Shown here: positions 1-5,086 of the stretch, one piece after another | Position numbering within the stretch: position 1 is the first letter of the stretch | Layout: every line of letters starts with the position of its first letter | From: Methanobacterium sp. | Lineage (GTDB): Archaea; Methanobacteriota; Methanobacteria; Methanobacteriales; Methanobacteriaceae | NCBI GenBank assembly: GCA_003151535.1 | Contig: PLXT01000068.1 | Span: 4,032 to 9,282, forward strand | Direction: 5' to 3' | DNA: 5,251 nt | Notes under the pieces: model-generated | What the model was told of the DNA's origin: nothing | Databases searched by the model: none | What the model saw: only the letters and a program-made list of their open reading frames with translations | Made by a program: the position numbers and the translations under genes

Positions 1-2
1 AA

Positions 3-266
3 GCATATAAAGAAACCAATGTCAACGAACGTCACAGGCATAGATATGAATTTAACAATGATTATCGAAAGATACTAGAAGAGAAGGGTTTAAAAATTTC
101 AGGTGCATCTCCAAACAATTTCCTAGTGGAAATTGTAGAACTACCAGATCATCCTTGGTTTTTAGGCTGTCAATTCCATCCAGAATTTAAATCCCGACCA
201 AATAAGGCACATCCAATCTTTAAATCATTCCTATCAGCTGCAATTAAAAAGAAGAAAAGTAAATAG
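3..266 (+). CDS. pyrG: CTP synthase, C-terminal fragment (5' end outside window)
   Basis: CTP synthase makes CTP from UTP, ATP and glutamine in the cytosol, the last step of de novo pyrimidine nucleotide synthesis. Only the last 87 codons are present, in the frame starting at base 3 and ending with TAG at 264-266. They cover the end of the class I glutamine amidotransferase domain. ERHRHRYEFN (27-56) is the highly conserved family motif near the glutamine-binding site. GCQFHPEFKSRP contains the His (177-179) and Glu (183-185) of the Cys-His-Glu triad; the Cys lies upstream of the window. The protein ends in a lysine-rich tail (KKKKSK). The next gene is 190 bases away and functionally unrelated, so this gene probably ends its own transcript. 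The identification is firm because the motifs are diagnostic; what is missing is simply cut by the window edge. Confidence 0.95.
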   Translation, partial: AYKETNVNERHRHRYEFNNDYRKILEEKGLKISGASPNNFLVEIVELPDHPWFLGCQFHPEFKSRPNKAHPIFKSFLSAAIKKKKSK

Positions 267-301
267 TTTTATACTAATAAAAAAAATGAACGATCAATAA
301 C

Positions 302-306
302 TTTTT
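302..306 (+). terminator. possible T-run terminator after pyrG
   Basis: A run of five T lies 36 bases after the pyrG stop. Just before it is a weak AT hairpin (TTTTA at 267-271 with TAAAA at 278-282). Archaeal transcription commonly ends at T-rich stretches without a strong hairpin, so this is plausible but not distinctive in such AT-rich sequence. Confidence 0.25.
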
Positions 307-323
307 AGTACCTATTAAAATCT

Positions 324-395
324 AATTTACATCCCTAGATGTAACATGTAAATTCACTCTTTTGGACAGATTTGTTTACAGAAATGTTAACTGTA
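324..395. repeat. cluster of inverted TTTACAT/ATGTAAA half-sites
   Basis: AATTTACAT (324-332) is exactly inverted as ATGTAAATT (346-354). The same left arm also pairs as TACATC (328-333) with GATGTA (338-343) across a 4-base loop, so ATGTAA occurs twice in tandem on the right (339-344 and 346-351). A looser pair follows: TACAG (377-381) and CTGTA (391-395). The cluster lies about 60 to 130 bases upstream of the prepilin peptidase gene and just upstream of its likely TATA sequences. It could be an operator for a dimeric regulator, or RNA hairpins in the pyrG 3' region. The repeats are plain in the sequence; the function is inferred. Confidence 0.5.
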
Positions 396-416
396 GATTG
401 ATTATGATATTAAGTG

Positions 417-446
417 AATATAACAAGTATAATAAATATTTATAAT
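417..446 (+). promoter_or_regulatory. TATA-like promoter region of the prepilin peptidase gene
   Basis: Several archaeal box A-like sequences lie here: AATATAAC (417-424), GTATAATA (around 428-435) and TTTATAAT (439-446). The last fits the methanogen consensus best. However, with the usual spacing of about 26 bases from box centre to start site, it would place transcription initiation inside the coding region near 468. The one at 417-424 would start near 446 and leave a leader of 10 to 20 bases, which suits the gene better. The choice cannot be settled from sequence alone. Confidence 0.35.
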
Positions 447-456
447 GATTTAGAGA

Positions 457-1644
457 ATGATAATCATGTTAGTCAACATACCACTTATCACCATTATAAT
501 AGCAGTTGTTGCGTGTGTATATGCAAGTTACTCCGATCTTAAAGAGGGTGTAATCCGGAATAAATTAACTTTTCCATTGATTGCAATTGGAATTGTATTA
601 AATGCAATATATGTTTTTACAAGCACAGCAAGTATATTTTTATTTATTGAATGTGTATTTGTAACAGGTGTGATCTTTGCTTTGGGTTATATTTTCTGGA
701 AGATGGGTGCATGGGCTGGTGGAGATGTTAAGCTTTTCACTGCACTGGCAGCACTCTTACCATTTTATGCAATTCCATTGTATCCCCCACTAGTTACCTA
801 TCAAATATTAGGTCTACAGTTTCCAGCAGAAGCAATATATCCATTTCCATTTACACTTATAATTAACAGCATACTATCCATACTACCATTTCTACTCATA
901 TACGTCTTTTACATTGTAATAAAAAATAAACCCCATCTAATGGGAGAACTTACATCCCCTATAAAGGATTATAAAAAGAACATAGTTTTAACACTGGTTG
1001 TTACCTCTGCAGTTACATTAACCTACACATTAACTAAACAGCTGAATATCCAGATAATCCTTCTAACGCTGATATTAATATACTTGTTATCTTTTATCAT
1101 ATCAAAAATTCCAAACAGAATAAAAGCCGTTTTAATATCTGTTTTAACAGTTTATGCACTCATTACCAATTTCAAAATCACAATTACAGGAATTGTATTA
1201 ATTTTTATATCACTAATAATAATTGGGATAGCAAGGAAACTCCTAACTTCGGTGAGTAAAGAAGCTCTTCAAGATAATTACAAAATTTCAGAACTTAAGG
1301 AAGGTATGATACCTGCCTACAGTATATTTGAAAAGGATAAAAAGGTTTATGTTGATGATCAAAGTTTTATGACACGCGTAAGAAATGCATTGAAGACTGG
1401 AAATGTTTCCCTAATAAATCCTCCAAAGGGAAAATTACTCGTGAGTTCAATGGCAGCAGGCCTAACAGAAAAGGATATAAACCTGTTAAAAGAACTTAAA
1501 AATAAAAATAAAATAATTGACGTATTTAGAATCAAAAAAGGAGTCCCATTTGCCCCTTCAATATTAATAGGACTTCTAATCTCACTTTTCATTGGAGATA
1601 TAGCATTCATATTAGAGAAGATATTAATAGGCATAATGTACTGA
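457..1644 (+). CDS. EppA-like prepilin peptidase (A24 aspartic membrane protease)
   Basis: Membrane aspartic protease of the A24 family, expected to cut class III signal peptides of archaeal pilins on the cytosolic side. The first catalytic Asp is D27 in YSDLKEGVIRNKLT and the second is D90 in AGGDVKLFTALAALLP; their 63-residue spacing suits the FlaK/EppA/bacterial prepilin peptidase fold. The GxGD motif appears as AGGD, with Ala for the first Gly. Hydrophobic helices lie at about 8-24, 38-54, 58-79, 132-155, 174-192, 196-215, 221-238 and 240-259. A charged, probably cytosolic region (about 261-362) follows, then a last helix that begins with GVPFAPSILIG, resembling the IPFGP-type motif at the end of prepilin peptidases. 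At 395 residues it is longer than preflagellin peptidases (about 230) and nearer to EppA. The start could be ATG 457 or ATG 466; neither has a good Shine-Dalgarno. The adjacent pilin-like gene supports the EppA role; the exact orthology is inferred. Confidence 0.88.
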   Translation: MIIMLVNIPLITIIIAVVACVYASYSDLKEGVIRNKLTFPLIAIGIVLNAIYVFTSTASIFLFIECVFVTGVIFALGYIFWKMGAWAGGDVKLFTALAALLPFYAIPLYPPLVTYQILGLQFPAEAIYPFPFTLIINSILSILPFLLIYVFYIVIKNKPHLMGELTSPIKDYKKNIVLTLVVTSAVTLTYTLTKQLNIQIILLTLILIYLLSFIISKIPNRIKAVLISVLTVYALITNFKITITGIVLIFISLIIIGIARKLLTSVSKEALQDNYKISELKEGMIPAYSIFEKDKKVYVDDQSFMTRVRNALKTGNVSLINPPKGKLLVSSMAAGLTEKDINLLKELKNKNKIIDVFRIKKGVPFAPSILIGLLISLFIGDIAFILEKILIGIMY

Positions 1645-1678
1645 ATTTACTGTGAAATGAAAAAAATTATACAAGCGA

Positions 1679-1728
1679 TTTATAATATTCCTACAATATT
1701 TTTATTATTTAATCTAAATGTATATATA
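1679..1728 (+). promoter_or_regulatory. two candidate TATA boxes for the pilin-like gene
   Basis: TTTATAAT (1679-1686) and TATATATA (1721-1728) both resemble archaeal box A. The first would start transcription near 1708, the second near 1750. The second lies inside the longest reading frame, which starts at 1718. If it is used, translation must begin at ATG 1751 or ATG 1760. A T-rich stretch (1699-1710) between them could also end the transcript of the peptidase gene. Confidence 0.45.
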
Positions 1729-1750
1729 CAATAGATCAATAACTATAACC

Positions 1751-2209
1751 ATGGATACAATGGATGTAAAAGGACAAGCATCAGTTGAATATCTATTATT
1801 AGCACTGGTATTCCTAATTATAATAGGTTCAGTAACAGTACCACTTATTACCCAAGGTATAAATGATAGTCTAGATGTATCACATTCTTCTGATGCAAGT
1901 GCAGCTATAAACAGTATTGCAAATGCTGTTGGAGTTGTATCTGCAAATGGTCCACAGTCTGTAAGGACTATTAATGTTTATTTCTCTAGTGGTGGAACTC
2001 TTGATTATAATACTGTTAACGGCACCATAGAAATGCCTGTTGCTTTGAATACAAACGCGACTAAAGTTATCGATGCCAGCGTACCAAATCCCGTAAATTT
2101 CAACTCCAACTCAACTTTTACTGTTAATAATAAAACAAATTACGTAGTAACAGTAACATGGCCATCGGGGAATAGTCCTATAAATGTCAATCTAGCCGCC
2201 ACATCATAA
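1751..2209 (+). CDS. class III signal peptide (archaeal type IV pilin-like) protein
   Basis: Small surface protein of archaeal type IV pilin type. Near the N-terminus is KGQASVEYLLL, an exact match to the class III motif QxSxExxxL, with Gly before the cut and Gln as the first mature residue. A hydrophobic helix follows (ALVFLIIIGSVTVPLI), which in pilins is the assembly core and stays outside the cleaved part. Mature length would be 144 residues. The rest is rich in Asn, Ser, Thr and Val, looks beta-rich and has no Cys. Five N-glycosylation sequons are visible (NDS, NGT, NAT, NST, NKT), which suits an exported glycoprotein. Possible starts are ATG 1718, 1751 and 1760. The two later ones give MDTMDVKGQ or MDVKGQ, the short charged leader usual for this class; 1718 adds MYIYNRSITIT and would place a TATA-like sequence inside the gene. 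It lies 106 bases after the prepilin peptidase gene, its likely processing enzyme. Whether it is a major pilin or a minor adhesin-like subunit cannot be told. Confidence 0.88.
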   Translation: MDTMDVKGQASVEYLLLALVFLIIIGSVTVPLITQGINDSLDVSHSSDASAAINSIANAVGVVSANGPQSVRTINVYFSSGGTLDYNTVNGTIEMPVALNTNATKVIDASVPNPVNFNSNSTFTVNNKTNYVVTVTWPSGNSPINVNLAATS

Positions 2210-2255
2210 GATAGGAATAAATATTCAGAATTTATTTAGTATAAATCATATCAAT

Positions 2256-2263
2256 TAGGGGAA
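2256..2263 (+). promoter_or_regulatory. ribosome binding site of the five-helix membrane protein
   Basis: TAGGGGAA lies 4 bases before ATG 2268. It is one of the clearer Shine-Dalgarno-like sequences in the window and supports this start. A possible TATA-like stretch is AATAAATATT at 2216-2225, which would give a short leader, so the gene may have its own promoter. Confidence 0.55.
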
Positions 2264-2267
2264 TTTC

Positions 2268-3167
2268 ATGAATATATTTGGCAAACTTGGATATTATATT
2301 GTCTTAGCGTTTAATTTAGTTGGAACTCTCATTCTAGCAATACCTAAAATTCCAGGAAAACTAAGAAATATCAACTCCAATGAAATAAAAGAGAGATTAG
2401 ATACTGAAAATTTGAAGGAAAATTTAACTCGTATTAGGAATGATATCAACTTAGACGAAAAGATATCTCATATTAGTAGTGCAGAGAACATTCAAAAAAC
2501 AATCCAGAATACAGTAAACAGTAAGGTTACTGGTAAAGATTCTGATTCTAATGTTGTAATGTCAGTTAATGCCTTTACCCCAGAAGAAAAGGAGAATACA
2601 ATATTAATACTCCAAATATTATCTGCAGTATTTGTTGTTGTATCGATTCTGAATATATTTAATTTCATTGCCTTTATAGTGTACCTCCCATTAGGACTGG
2701 TTATAATTGGCTACATAATTTACCTACTCTATACAAAGGTGATTTTAATGTACAAAAACGATTTTCCTGCTTATAGAGATTTCTTTTTAATGTATATAGC
2801 AGTTGGAATACTTCTTGTACTCGTGAACTCAAATTCAAACTTTGTTATGGCATTCTCATTTACACCTTTACCATCACTAAGTGTACTAATCTTTGCAGTT
2901 GTAGCCGTTGTAGCCGTATTCCTAATATACAGAGTTAGATATTACCAAAATTTTACATATGGAACTGTTGTAGAAGAGGGTAAAAACACAGCATATGTTA
3001 GGGTTGAATACGACATAAGAAGTAATGTTAAACCTGATTTGTATATTGTTGAAAACAATATCAGTGCTGTTGAAGGTGACTATGTAAAGCTTAAATTAGA
3101 AGAGAAACTTCTGAGTATGAGTGGTAATAAGCCAATTGGAATAATTAATAATGCAAATAAAATATGA
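2268..3167 (+). CDS. predicted five-helix membrane protein of unknown function (possibly DUF2101-like)
   Basis: I do not recognise a defined function. The 299-residue protein has a hydrophobic N-terminal helix (about 8-26), a charged polar segment of about 80 residues (30-110) with helical heptad-like runs (ERLDTENLKENLTRIRNDI), then four closely spaced hydrophobic helices (about 111-131, 132-155, 171-188, 203-222) and a C-terminal polar domain (223-299). That domain alternates in a way typical of beta strands (YGTVVEEG, TAYVRVEYDI, DLYIVENN, DYVKLKLEE) and could be a small beta barrel. No catalytic motif or class III signal peptide is visible. From memory, the architecture resembles archaeal membrane proteins labelled DUF2101, but this is only a suggestion. 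It follows the pilin-like gene by 58 bases on the same strand, so a role in pilus assembly or the cell surface is possible. The start is supported by TAGGGGAA just upstream. Confidence 0.8.
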   Translation: MNIFGKLGYYIVLAFNLVGTLILAIPKIPGKLRNINSNEIKERLDTENLKENLTRIRNDINLDEKISHISSAENIQKTIQNTVNSKVTGKDSDSNVVMSVNAFTPEEKENTILILQILSAVFVVVSILNIFNFIAFIVYLPLGLVIIGYIIYLLYTKVILMYKNDFPAYRDFFLMYIAVGILLVLVNSNSNFVMAFSFTPLPSLSVLIFAVVAVVAVFLIYRVRYYQNFTYGTVVEEGKNTAYVRVEYDIRSNVKPDLYIVENNISAVEGDYVKLKLEEKLLSMSGNKPIGIINNANKI

Positions 3168-3218
3168 TTTATTAACATTCCTACGAATATTATTTAATTA
3201 CACATTTCTTTTCTAATA

Positions 3219-3224
3219 TTTTTT
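3219..3224 (+). terminator. possible T-rich terminator after the membrane protein gene
   Basis: A pyrimidine-rich stretch (TTTCTTTTCTAATATTTTTT, 3205-3224) ends in six T, about 40 to 57 bases after the stop codon. No strong hairpin precedes it. T-rich tracts of this kind are typical archaeal termination sites, and the position between two functionally different gene groups fits. Confidence 0.4.
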
Positions 3225-3277
3225 GAATTGTAATATACAAAATTATTCTTTTTAACCTAGATTACAGTCTAATAATG

Positions 3278-3285
3278 AATATATA
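3278..3285 (+). promoter_or_regulatory. TATA box of the CoA/UPF0200/UPF0201 operon
   Basis: AATATATA resembles the archaeal box A. Its centre lies about 30 bases before ATG 3312, so with usual spacing the transcript would start within a few bases of the start codon. No Shine-Dalgarno precedes that ATG, which agrees with a leaderless or nearly leaderless message. Confidence 0.5.
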
Positions 3286-3311
3286 CCATGAAATCATAAT
3301 TATCTAATTGT

Positions 3312-4067
3312 ATGATACACAAGGATCATCCTAGATACGAATCACTAAAGTTAAGAGAGAAAGTGGTTGACGCATATAATAAAGGAATACTTGCAGAGTC
3401 TGGAATGATAGCACATGGACGTGGCGAAGCATTTGATTATCTTTTAGGAGAGGAAACAACATCTAATGCTAAAAAAGCAGTACAAGCTGCTGCAGCCGCA
3501 CTTATTCTTGCAAAAAATCCGGTTATATCTGTTAATGGTAACACCGTTGCATTGGTTTCTAATGAAATTGTGAAACTTGCAGATGATCTTAATGCCAAGA
3601 TAGAGATCAACCTGTTCCACAGAACAAAGAAAAGGATTTCAATCATTGAAAAGGTACTAAAGGATGCAGGTGCCAAGAATGTTTTAGGAACCGAACATGA
3701 AAAAAAGGCAAGGATAAGGGGTCTGGAAGGTCCTAGGGCAAGTTCAAGTCGGGAGGGAGTTTACATTGCAGATGTTGTACTTGTACCACTTGAGGATGGT
3801 GACAGGGCAGAGGCGCTTGTAAAATTAGATAAACTACTTATTACAATCGATCTTAATCCTCTCTCAAGGACTGCAAAAACAGCAACCATAACAATTGTGG
3901 ACAATATAGTAAGGGCTATACCTAATCTAATAGAAGCTGTTCATGAACTTGACAATGTTGAGGATTCATCCCTACATCAAATTGTAAGAGACTTCAACAA
4001 TGAGGAAAACTTAAATGAATCCCTTAAAAAAATTTCAGATAAACACACAGGCAGAGTGAAACCATGA
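3312..4067 (+). CDS. 4-phosphopantoate--beta-alanine ligase (archaeal phosphopantothenate synthetase)
   Basis: Archaeal enzyme that joins 4-phosphopantoate to beta-alanine using ATP, giving 4'-phosphopantothenate for coenzyme A synthesis. It acts after pantoate kinase and replaces the bacterial PanC/CoaA order. The 251-residue length matches the family (about 250-260). Conserved stretches seen are HPRYESLKLREK (6-17) at the N-terminus, AHGRGEAFDYLLGE (34-47), SVNGNTVAL (73-81), RGLEGPRASSSREGVY (136-151) and DLNPLSRTAKTATITIVDN (180-198). The Gly-, Ser- and Arg-rich stretches are in the conserved core likely to form the nucleotide and substrate sites; individual catalytic residues are not assigned here. 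The start is fixed by the family-typical HPRYESL close to the N-terminus. It opens a three-gene operon and its TGA overlaps the next ATG by 4 bases (4064-4067). It should be cytosolic; there is no membrane segment. Confidence 0.93.
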   Translation: MIHKDHPRYESLKLREKVVDAYNKGILAESGMIAHGRGEAFDYLLGEETTSNAKKAVQAAAAALILAKNPVISVNGNTVALVSNEIVKLADDLNAKIEINLFHRTKKRISIIEKVLKDAGAKNVLGTEHEKKARIRGLEGPRASSSREGVYIADVVLVPLEDGDRAEALVKLDKLLITIDLNPLSRTAKTATITIVDNIVRAIPNLIEAVHELDNVEDSSLHQIVRDFNNEENLNESLKKISDKHTGRVKP

Positions 4068-4696
4068 AAATTATTGGAGTTACAGGATTACCAGGATCTG
4101 GAAAAAGTGTTGTTTCAAGAGCTGCCAAAAAACTAGATATACCCATTGTAAGAATGGGCGATGTGATAAGGGAAGAGGCAAAAAAGAGGAACCAAAAAAC
4201 TGGAGAAATAGCAATTGAACTCAGAAAAGAATACGGAGAATTTGTAGTTGCAGAAAGATGTGTAGAAATTATTAAAACCCATATTGACTCTAAAAGTCCC
4301 CGTTCAGATACTAATCCCCGGAACAGATCGCACATTAGAGTACCCAAATGTGATATCTATATGATCGAAGGCATTAGAAGCCAGTACGAAGTGGAGATAT
4401 TCAAAAAAAATTTCTCAGAATTTAAAGTTATAGCCATACATTCAACTCCAAAAACACGATTTAAACGTTTAAAACGAAGAATGAGGCCTGATGATTCTCG
4501 TGAAGAATCTGATTTCCTAATTCGTGATCAGAGGGAGCTTAACTTTGGAATTGGTAATGTAATAGCAGCAGCAGATTATATGGTTGTTAACGAGGGTCCA
4601 TTGAAAAAAATTAAAAACATAATTAGGAGTATATTGGAAAATGAAATGCAAAATAACTGCAAAGGCAAGGGTAAACCCAACAGAAGACAGAGATAA
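4064..4696 (+). CDS. UPF0200 family P-loop nucleotide kinase-like protein
   Basis: Archaeal P-loop protein related to adenylate and dephospho-CoA kinases; its substrate is not firmly known to me. The Walker A motif is GLPGSGKS (8-15), followed by RMGDVIREEAKKR (30-42), as in nucleotide monophosphate kinases. IYMIEGIRSQYEVEIF (98-113) is a likely Walker B-like strand and helix, and RFKRLKRRMRPDD (132-144) is an arginine-rich lid-like region, followed by FLIRDQRELNFGIGNVIAAADYMVVNEG, typical of the family. Family members are usually about 180-190 residues; this one has 210. The excess is a polar insert at about 75-95 (S, P, R, N rich) and a basic tail (NNCKGKGKPNRRQR) lying in the 56-base overlap with the next gene. 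It is coupled to the CoA gene by an ATGA overlap with a partial Shine-Dalgarno (AGAGTGA, 4053-4059). Family assignment is firm, function open. Confidence 0.88.
   Translation: MKIIGVTGLPGSGKSVVSRAAKKLDIPIVRMGDVIREEAKKRNQKTGEIAIELRKEYGEFVVAERCVEIIKTHIDSKSPRSDTNPRNRSHIRVPKCDIYMIEGIRSQYEVEIFKKNFSEFKVIAIHSTPKTRFKRLKRRMRPDDSREESDFLIRDQRELNFGIGNVIAAADYMVVNEGPLKKIKNIIRSILENEMQNNCKGKGKPNRRQR
4625..4629 (+). promoter_or_regulatory. ribosome binding site of the UPF0201 gene inside UPF0200
   Basis: AGGAG lies 11 bases before ATG 4641, within the coding sequence of the upstream gene. The spacing is slightly long, but it is the clearest Shine-Dalgarno near this start and supports initiation at 4641 rather than further downstream. 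Confidence 0.45.
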
Positions 4697-5015
4697 AGTT
4701 ATTAATGCTATATCTAACATTTTTAAATTTGATGAGCTTGAAATTGGCGACGGGTATGTAATTGTGACGGGTGAAAACAATTCACTGTTAGATCTGCGTG
4801 AATCCCTTAAAATCAGGAAAATACGAGATACAGCCGAGAGAATATTTTTAAATGGTACAGATGGGAATAAAATTAGCTTCTCATTGAGTAAACAAGCTGC
4901 CCTAGTATCAACCCCAAACTTTGTTGACAAGGGTATGTCAAACTTGGGAGAAATCGATGTAACCATTGAAACAGACGATGTTGAGGGTTTCATAAAATGG
5001 ATGACAGTCAAATAA
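4641..5015 (+). CDS. UPF0201 (DUF54) RNA-binding-like protein
   Basis: Small cytosolic archaeal protein of the UPF0201/DUF54 family. Structures in this family are known, and a resemblance to the RNA-binding ribosomal protein L5 has been noted, but no cellular role is established to my knowledge. Family features seen are the N-terminal strand and turn MKCKITAKARVNPTEDRDKV (1-20), the NIFKF segment (26-30), the helix LLDLRESLKIRKIRDTAERIF (49-69), the polar strand GNKISFSLSKQAALV (75-89) and the C-terminal GEIDVTIETDDVEGFIKWM (103-121). The 124-residue length is close to the usual 130-140. The start is set by the conserved K-C-K-I-T-A-K-A-R-V-N-P-T-E-D beginning. It overlaps the end of UPF0200 by 56 bases in another frame, so the two are translated from the same message. 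It is the last gene of the operon. Confidence 0.9.
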   Translation: MKCKITAKARVNPTEDRDKVINAISNIFKFDELEIGDGYVIVTGENNSLLDLRESLKIRKIRDTAERIFLNGTDGNKISFSLSKQAALVSTPNFVDKGMSNLGEIDVTIETDDVEGFIKWMTVK

Positions 5016-5038
5016 TAGGATTCTAATCATTATATAAT

Positions 5039-5063
5039 AAAAAGAATATAATTTCTTTTTTTT
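5039..5063. terminator. symmetrical terminator between convergent genes
   Basis: AAAAAGAA (5039-5046) and TTCTTTTT (5053-5060) form an 8-base-pair stem around a 6-base loop (TATAAT). On the + strand the right arm runs into eight T (5056-5063); on the minus strand the left arm reads as five T. It lies 23 bases after the UPF0201 stop and 23 bases beyond the stop of the minus-strand gene, the position expected of a shared bidirectional terminator. The stem is almost all A/T, so the T tracts may matter more than the hairpin. Confidence 0.55.
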
Positions 5064-5086
5064 GGATTACCAATTTAATATCAAAA

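Noticed and set aside
267..456. Small protein gene between pyrG and the peptidase gene
   Set aside because: ATG at 287 gives only four codons before a stop, and no other convincing start with a ribosome binding site was seen.
1560..1631. ATATTAATAGG present twice (1560-1570 and 1621-1631)
   Set aside because: Both lie in the coding frame and encode similar hydrophobic ILIG segments of the last helix; codon bias explains the similarity.
1359..1634. 91-codon open frame on the minus strand at the end of the peptidase gene
   Set aside because: Antisense to the C-terminal part of the peptidase; composition mirrors the membrane gene.
2216..2236. AATAAAT/ATTTATT inverted repeat between the pilin-like and membrane protein genes
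   Set aside because: Seven base pairs of pure A/T with a 7-base loop and no long T run; easily produced by chance at this composition and overlaps a possible TATA region.
3437..3676. 79-codon open frame on the minus strand inside the phosphopantothenate synthetase gene
   Set aside because: Antisense to a well-conserved gene with no independent support.
4024..4347. 107-codon open frame on the minus strand over the UPF0200 start
   Set aside because: Antisense to a clear P-loop gene, with no motif or promoter of its own.
4064..4696. UPF0200 protein as the archaeal dephospho-CoA kinase, given its neighbour
   Set aside because: The archaeal enzyme for that step is known to be an unrelated GTP-dependent DUF359 protein; the P-loop similarity and location alone do not justify the name.
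4517..5011. 164-codon open frame on the minus strand over UPF0200 and UPF0201
   Set aside because: It lies antisense to two recognisable conserved genes and its translation resembles no family; it is a reading-frame shadow.
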